DNA of 64,000 bases. It comes from Aquimarina rhabdastrellae. GTDB taxonomy: Bacteria > Bacteroidota > Bacteroidia > Flavobacteriales > Flavobacteriaceae. Of this stretch, positions 60,334 to 64,000 are shown piece by piece (positions within the stretch are counted from its first letter, which is position 1; the number at the start of each line of letters is the position of its first letter). The stretch is taken from assembly GCA_947387485.1 (NCBI GenBank), contig CANDNT010000003.1, forward strand, positions 124,001 through 188,000. Direction: 5' to 3'. The translations under genes were made by a program, and so were the position numbers. A model generated the notes under the pieces. The model saw only the letters and a program-made list of their open reading frames with translations. It was not told the origin of the DNA and searched no databases.

Positions 60334-61377
60334 TTATACTTGTTTATTAGCCAACTGACCACATGCTGCGTCTATATCTTTCCCTCTACTTCGTCTTACA
60401 TTCACTACAAAACCTCTACTTTCTAATCCATGTATATATTTATCAATAGCTTGTGAAGATGCTTGTTGAAATTCTCCATCATCTATAGGGTTATATTCTA
60501 TCAAATTAACTTTACATGGTATATAACCACAAAAACGTACCAAAGCATCTATATCTTCTTTACGATCATTAATACCTTTCCACACAACATATTCGTAGGT
60601 TACCCTGCTCTTTGTCTTACTATACCAATATTCTAAAGCTTCCCTTAATTGATCTAACGGAAATGTTTCATTAAATGGCATAATTCGCGTTCGCACTTCA
60701 TCAATCGCCGAGTGTAATGACACTGCTAATTTAAATCGGACTTCGTCATCTGCCATTTTTTTAATCATTTTTGGTATTCCTGAAGTCGATAACGTAATTC
60801 TTCTAGGTGCCATTCCTAATCCTTCTGGAGAAGTAATTTTATCTATTGCAGCTATTACATTATTGTAATTCATAAGTGGCTCTCCCATACCCATAAATAC
60901 AATATTAGATAACGGTCTATTATGATATAATCTACTTTCGTTATCTATAGCTACTACTTGATCATAGATTTCGTCTGGATTCAAATTACGCATGCGTTTT
61001 AGTCGTGCTGTAGCGCAAAATTTGCAATCTAAACTACATCCTACTTGAGAAGAAACACAAGCTGTTGTTCTTGTAGGTGTAGGAATCAATACTGATTCTA
61101 CTATTAAATCATCATGTAATCGTACCGCATTTTTAATAGTACCATCTGTACTACGTTGCATTTGATCTACGCGAATATGATTAATCACAAAGTTCTCTTC
61201 CAGCATTTCTCGAGTTTTCTTTGAGATATTTGTCATATCTTCAAAACTATGCGCTCCTTTATTCCAGAGCCACTCGTATACTTGATTCCCTCTAAATGCT
61301 TTATCTCCTTGCGCTTCAAAAAATGCTCTCAATTGTTCTTTGGTAAGCGCTCTTACGTCCTTTTTCTTTGCTTTCAT
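60334..61377 (-). CDS. rlmN: Dual-specificity RNA methyltransferase RlmN
   Basis: 347 residues, a radical SAM enzyme that makes m2A2503 in 23S rRNA and m2A37 in some tRNAs. The iron-sulfur motif is C114-x3-C118-x2-C121 (GCSLDCKFC). Other motifs are GMGEPLMNY and the C-terminal catalytic Cys339 (DAACGQL). A TATTTTTG box at 61385-61392 lies only 7 bp before the ATG, so the mRNA may be almost leaderless. Confidence 0.96.
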   Translation of the reverse strand: MKAKKKDVRALTKEQLRAFFEAQGDKAFRGNQVYEWLWNKGAHSFEDMTNISKKTREMLEENFVINHIRVDQMQRSTDGTIKNAVRLHDDLIVESVLIPTPTRTTACVSSQVGCSLDCKFCATARLKRMRNLNPDEIYDQVVAIDNESRLYHNRPLSNIVFMGMGEPLMNYNNVIAAIDKITSPEGLGMAPRRITLSTSGIPKMIKKMADDEVRFKLAVSLHSAIDEVRTRIMPFNETFPLDQLREALEYWYSKTKSRVTYEYVVWKGINDRKEDIDALVRFCGYIPCKVNLIEYNPIDDGEFQQASSQAIDKYIHGLESRGFVVNVRRSRGKDIDAACGQLANKQV

Positions 61378-61384
61378 GATAGTG

Positions 61385-61392
61385 CAAAAATA
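61385..61392 (-). promoter_or_regulatory. -7 box immediately before rlmN
   Basis: On the minus strand TATTTTTG fits TAnnTTTG and ends 7 bp before the ATG at 61377, leaving a 5' leader of only a few bases if used. Confidence 0.35.
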
Positions 61393-61415
61393 TAAAGTTT
61401 CTTCTTTACTATAAA

Positions 61416-61452
61416 AAAAGAATCATCCATAACTGTAATGAATGATTCTTTT
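61416..61452 (-). terminator. Terminator after the DUF2147 gene
   Basis: AAAAGAATCAT (61416-61426) / ATGATTCTTTT (61442-61452), 15-nt loop; T run follows on the minus strand. Confidence 0.7.
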
Positions 61453-61476
61453 GTATTTATTCTTTTTCGTACTTAA

Positions 61477-62418
61477 TTATCTAACGCGTTTCCATTGTTG
61501 AGTTCCTCCACTACCTTTATACTTTACATTAAGAAGGTTTTGGTTATCCTCATCAATCCATATCTGACAAGAAGATACTTTTCCGTCTTCTATATTAGTA
61601 AAAGTTCCTCCAGAATATTTACTACCACTCTTTCTAAGTTTTTTGATAATAACTAATCCTTCAACTTCTTGGTTTTTATCTTCACCTTTACAGTCATAAC
61701 AGATAGCATCTCTTTCTGATTCTCTTAACATTCTATCAATTACTCCATATACTTCTCCTTTAATCGTATAGATTTCGATAATTGATTTTGCTACACCTGT
61801 TTCTACATAGTAAGACTTCCATTTTCCAAAAATTGGATTATCTCCGCTATCTCCTAATAAACTAGTTTTTAATTCTGCATCAATAGGATCATCTCCTAAC
61901 CACATACCGAAAATAGCTTTTTTAAATTCTAATCCATCTATCTTCCCTAGCTGTCTCATATTTTTGTAAACATATAAACCATCACCTTTTTTATAGATTA
62001 ATTTATAAATTTCATGCTTACTAAATACTCCTCTGAAAAAACCTAAAAACTTACGAATATCATCTTCTATTTTATAGCTATTTCCTTCTGTTGATTTTTC
62101 TAAACCATTTCTCAACATTTCTTCAAACACAGGAGGTGTAATAATATTTGAAATTACTTTAATTGTAATTCCCATTGTAGCATCCATATTCGCTACCTTC
62201 ATATCATCTTGCTTTCCTTCTACTTCAAAATCCACATATAATCCTGCTGCATATAATTTTGATGAAGCATCTTTTCTTACTCCTGCTCCATTTAAAATAA
62301 GCTCAATATCTCCTATTTTTTCGCTATCGTTAAATTGCATTCCTCCTACTCTTGTCTGGGCATTACAATTTATGATTCCAATTAAAAAAATTATTATAAG
62401 TGTAAAAATGTTTCTCAT
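61477..62418 (-). CDS. Secreted chalcone-isomerase-like / DUF2147 fusion protein
   Basis: 313 residues. Signal peptide 1-20. Residues 22-190 look like the chalcone-isomerase-like family (GVRKDASSKLYAAGLYV), where bacterial members generally lack known enzymatic activity. Residues 195-313 match DUF2147 (NPIFGKWKSYY, IEIYTIKGEVYGVI, and an ending near LLNVKYKGSGGTQQWKRV). A Cys-x-x-Cys (CYDC) lies in the second domain. The fusion is plausible as one exported protein; the function is unknown. Confidence 0.85.
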   Translation of the reverse strand: MRNIFTLIIIFLIGIINCNAQTRVGGMQFNDSEKIGDIELILNGAGVRKDASSKLYAAGLYVDFEVEGKQDDMKVANMDATMGITIKVISNIITPPVFEEMLRNGLEKSTEGNSYKIEDDIRKFLGFFRGVFSKHEIYKLIYKKGDGLYVYKNMRQLGKIDGLEFKKAIFGMWLGDDPIDAELKTSLLGDSGDNPIFGKWKSYYVETGVAKSIIEIYTIKGEVYGVIDRMLRESERDAICYDCKGEDKNQEVEGLVIIKKLRKSGSKYSGGTFTNIEDGKVSSCQIWIDEDNQNLLNVKYKGSGGTQQWKRVR

Positions 62419-62817
62419 CGCTATATAATTAATACTTTCTGCTTCAATTCATTAAAAAAACTTCACTATCAATTTTTTACAAAGTTTTGATATGCAAAAT
62501 TTAAGGGCGGGCAAAGATAACCAAGATTCGTAAATTTTAAACGAAAAATCTCATTTTTTTAAAGTTAACATTATCATAAAACTATGATAATTGTCATTTA
62601 CATGTTAAATTATCTTTAAATATTAGATGTGGTTTTTCTTTTCACAGCCTGCAAAAATATAACATGATTCCATAATTAAGTTATTAAACATGTTCTTTTC
62701 TACATTTTCTAGATATAAAACATAAAAATCTGTTAAACTACATTATTTTAAATCTTATCATAACAAAAAAAAGAGTGCTTAAAGCACTCTTTTAATATTA
62801 TTTATAGCTATAGGATC
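62419..62817. other. 399-bp intergenic region between queA and the DUF2147 gene
   Basis: AT-rich with no gene. It holds a CAAAGATA (62512-62519), the minus-strand -7 box TATCTTTG for the DUF2147 gene, 94 bp before its ATG, and the queA terminator at 62772-62790. Confidence 0.6.
62772..62790. terminator. Terminator after queA
   Basis: AGAGTGC (62772-62778) / GCACTCT (62784-62790) with a TTAAA loop, A run on one side and T run on the other, 28 bp after the queA stop. Confidence 0.8.
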
Positions 62818-63867
62818 TTATAGAATTAACATAGCATCACCATAAGAGTAAAACTTATATTTTTCTTTTACAGCTTGCTCATATGCTTCTTTCATGAAAT
62901 CATGTCCTGCAAATGCAGACACCATCATCAATAAAGTAGATTTAGGCGTATGGAAATTTGTAATCATACTGTTTGCTATACTGAAATCATATGGAGGGAA
63001 AATAAATTTATTTGTCCATCCTCTGAATTCATTAAGCGTTTTCTCTGAAGAAACTGAGCTTTCTAATGCTCTCATTACAGTAGTTCCTACCGCACAAATT
63101 CTTCTTTTATTTTGGATTGCCTTGTTGATAGTTTCTGTTGCTGCTAATGCAATATGAGCTTCTTCACTATCCATTTTGTGCTTAGATAAATCTTCTACTT
63201 CTACTGGACTAAAAGTTCCTAATCCTACGTGAAGTGTAACTTCGGCAAAGTTTAATCCTTTTATCTCAAGGCGTTTCATTAAATGCTTAGAAAAGTGTAA
63301 TCCTGCTGTTGGTGCAGCTACAGCTCCTTCGTTCTTAGCATAAATTGTTTGGTAACGTTCTTCATCTTCTGGCTCAACACCTCTCTTGATGTATTTTGGA
63401 AGTGGTGTTTCTCCTAAGTCATTTAACTTTTGTCTAAACTCCTCATAAGAACCATCATATAAGAAACGTAATGTACGTCCTCTAGAAGTAGTATTATCAA
63501 TAACTTCTGCTACTAAACTTTCGTCATCACCAAAATATAATTTATTTCCTATACGAATTTTTCTCGCTGGATCAACCAATACATCCCACAGACGCGTTTC
63601 TGCATTAAGCTCTCTTAATAAAAATACTTCAATTCTTGCTCCTGTCTTTTCTTTATTACCATATAATCTAGCAGGAAATACTTTTGTATTGTTTAAAACC
63701 ATTACATCATCTTCGTTAAAATAATCTATTAGGTCTTTAAACATTTTATGCTCAATAGTTTGTTCTTTTCTATTTAACACCATTAAGCGAGCTTCATCTC
63801 TATTCTCTGCTGGATATTCTGCCAACAATTCACTAGGAAGATCGAAATTAAAATGCGATAACTTCAT
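62818..63867 (-). CDS. queA: S-adenosylmethionine:tRNA ribosyltransferase-isomerase
   Basis: 349 residues, the normal size. It transfers ribose from SAM to preQ1 in tRNA to make epoxyqueuosine. Motifs: [17 protein letters not shown] at the N-terminus, [40 protein letters not shown] and [16 protein letters not shown] strong promoter lies upstream: -7 TATATTTG and TTGACA at -33. Confidence 0.96.
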   Translation of the reverse strand: MKLSHFNFDLPSELLAEYPAENRDEARLMVLNRKEQTIEHKMFKDLIDYFNEDDVMVLNNTKVFPARLYGNKEKTGARIEVFLLRELNAETRLWDVLVDPARKIRIGNKLYFGDDESLVAEVIDNTTSRGRTLRFLYDGSYEEFRQKLNDLGETPLPKYIKRGVEPEDEERYQTIYAKNEGAVAAPTAGLHFSKHLMKRLEIKGLNFAEVTLHVGLGTFSPVEVEDLSKHKMDSEEAHIALAATETINKAIQNKRRICAVGTTVMRALESSVSSEKTLNEFRGWTNKFIFPPYDFSIANSMITNFHTPKSTLLMMVSAFAGHDFMKEAYEQAVKEKYKFYSYGDAMLIL

Positions 63868-63891
63868 TCGTTTTATTTTTTTATAAGGCGC

Positions 63892-63922
63892 AAATATACA
63901 ATCTCACATAGGGGGTTGTCAA
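63892..63922 (-). promoter_or_regulatory. queA promoter
   Basis: On the minus strand TTGAC (63922-63918) and TATATTTG (63899-63892) with about 21 bp between TTG and the -7 box, matching the Bacteroidota -33/-7 consensus, 24 bp before the ATG. Confidence 0.6.
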
Positions 63923-63941
63923 GTAATTTGCTATTTATCTT

Positions 63942-64000
63942 TTATTTTTCAGTAAAAAGCTTGAATCCTACAGTTTCTAAATCTGTCCAAAAATCTGGAT
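63942..64000 (-). CDS. C-terminus of a gene resembling aroA (EPSP synthase)
   Basis: Only the last 18 codons are in the window, reading PDFWTDLETVGFKLFTEK and then TAA at 63942-63944. The ending fits flavobacterial 3-phosphoshikimate 1-carboxyvinyltransferase, and the queA neighbourhood agrees with my memory of these genomes, but the fragment is too short to be sure. Confidence 0.45.
   Translation of the reverse strand, partial: PDFWTDLETVGFKLFTEK

Overview
The window is AT-rich chromosomal DNA from a member of the Bacteroidota, almost certainly class Flavobacteriia, family Flavobacteriaceae. The evidence is the gliding genes gldB and gldC next to nadE, type IX secretion C-terminal sorting domains, TAnnTTTG-type -7 promoter boxes, a Bacteroidota-style division and cell-wall cluster, and a DnaG without zinc ligands. 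I cannot assign a genus.

Layout. (A) 1-12862: two tandem copies of one four-gene unit. Each unit has a divergently arranged pair: on the minus strand a subtilisin-like lipoprotein and a secreted TPR-CHAT (caspase-like) protease, on the plus strand an ECF-like sigma factor and a single-pass membrane protein with an anti-sigma-like N-terminus and periplasmic TPRs. The first CHAT gene runs off the left edge. Between the copies lie two lipoprotein genes, one carrying a beta-gamma-crystallin-like domain. Both subtilase genes and the first lipoprotein gene share an upstream TGGGTAAT element. I regard this as the best candidate for an undescribed system: a cell-envelope two-protease cascade wired to a sigma factor.

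(B) 12878-30120: about 17 kb bracketed by perfect 56-bp direct repeats, the right copy covering the 3' end and terminator of a tRNA-Arg gene, so it looks like a genomic island. It holds two secreted proteins with a cohesin-like N-terminal module and a type IX sorting domain, a 2484-residue FG-GAP/leucine-rich-repeat protein ending in a dockerin-like motif, a membrane-bound TPR-HTH regulator, a tail-fibre-like surface protein, a second dockerin-like protein and an IS3 remnant. Three transcription units carry the same tandem motif TGCACCCY-N4-TGCACCCY in the same orientation, probably the operator of a local regulon.

(C) 30116-46579: tRNA-Arg, yqeY and the cluster, transcribed on the minus strand from mraZ through rsmH, ftsL, ftsI, murE, mraY, murD, ftsW, murG, murC, ftsQ and ftsA to ftsZ, with MraZ boxes upstream of mraZ. 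These genes make and export peptidoglycan precursors and build the division ring. MurE carries the DNPR motif, which indicates meso-diaminopimelate peptidoglycan.

(D) 46741-64000: housekeeping genes: an alpha/beta hydrolase, engB, gldC-gldB, nadE, an orphan-looking response regulator with Glu at the phosphoacceptor position, dnaG, a TPR histidine kinase, a VOC protein, a 49-residue Cys-containing peptide, a sigma/anti-sigma-like/beta-barrel group, a polyprenyl synthetase, rlmN, a chalcone-isomerase-like/DUF2147 protein, queA and the tail of a gene resembling aroA.
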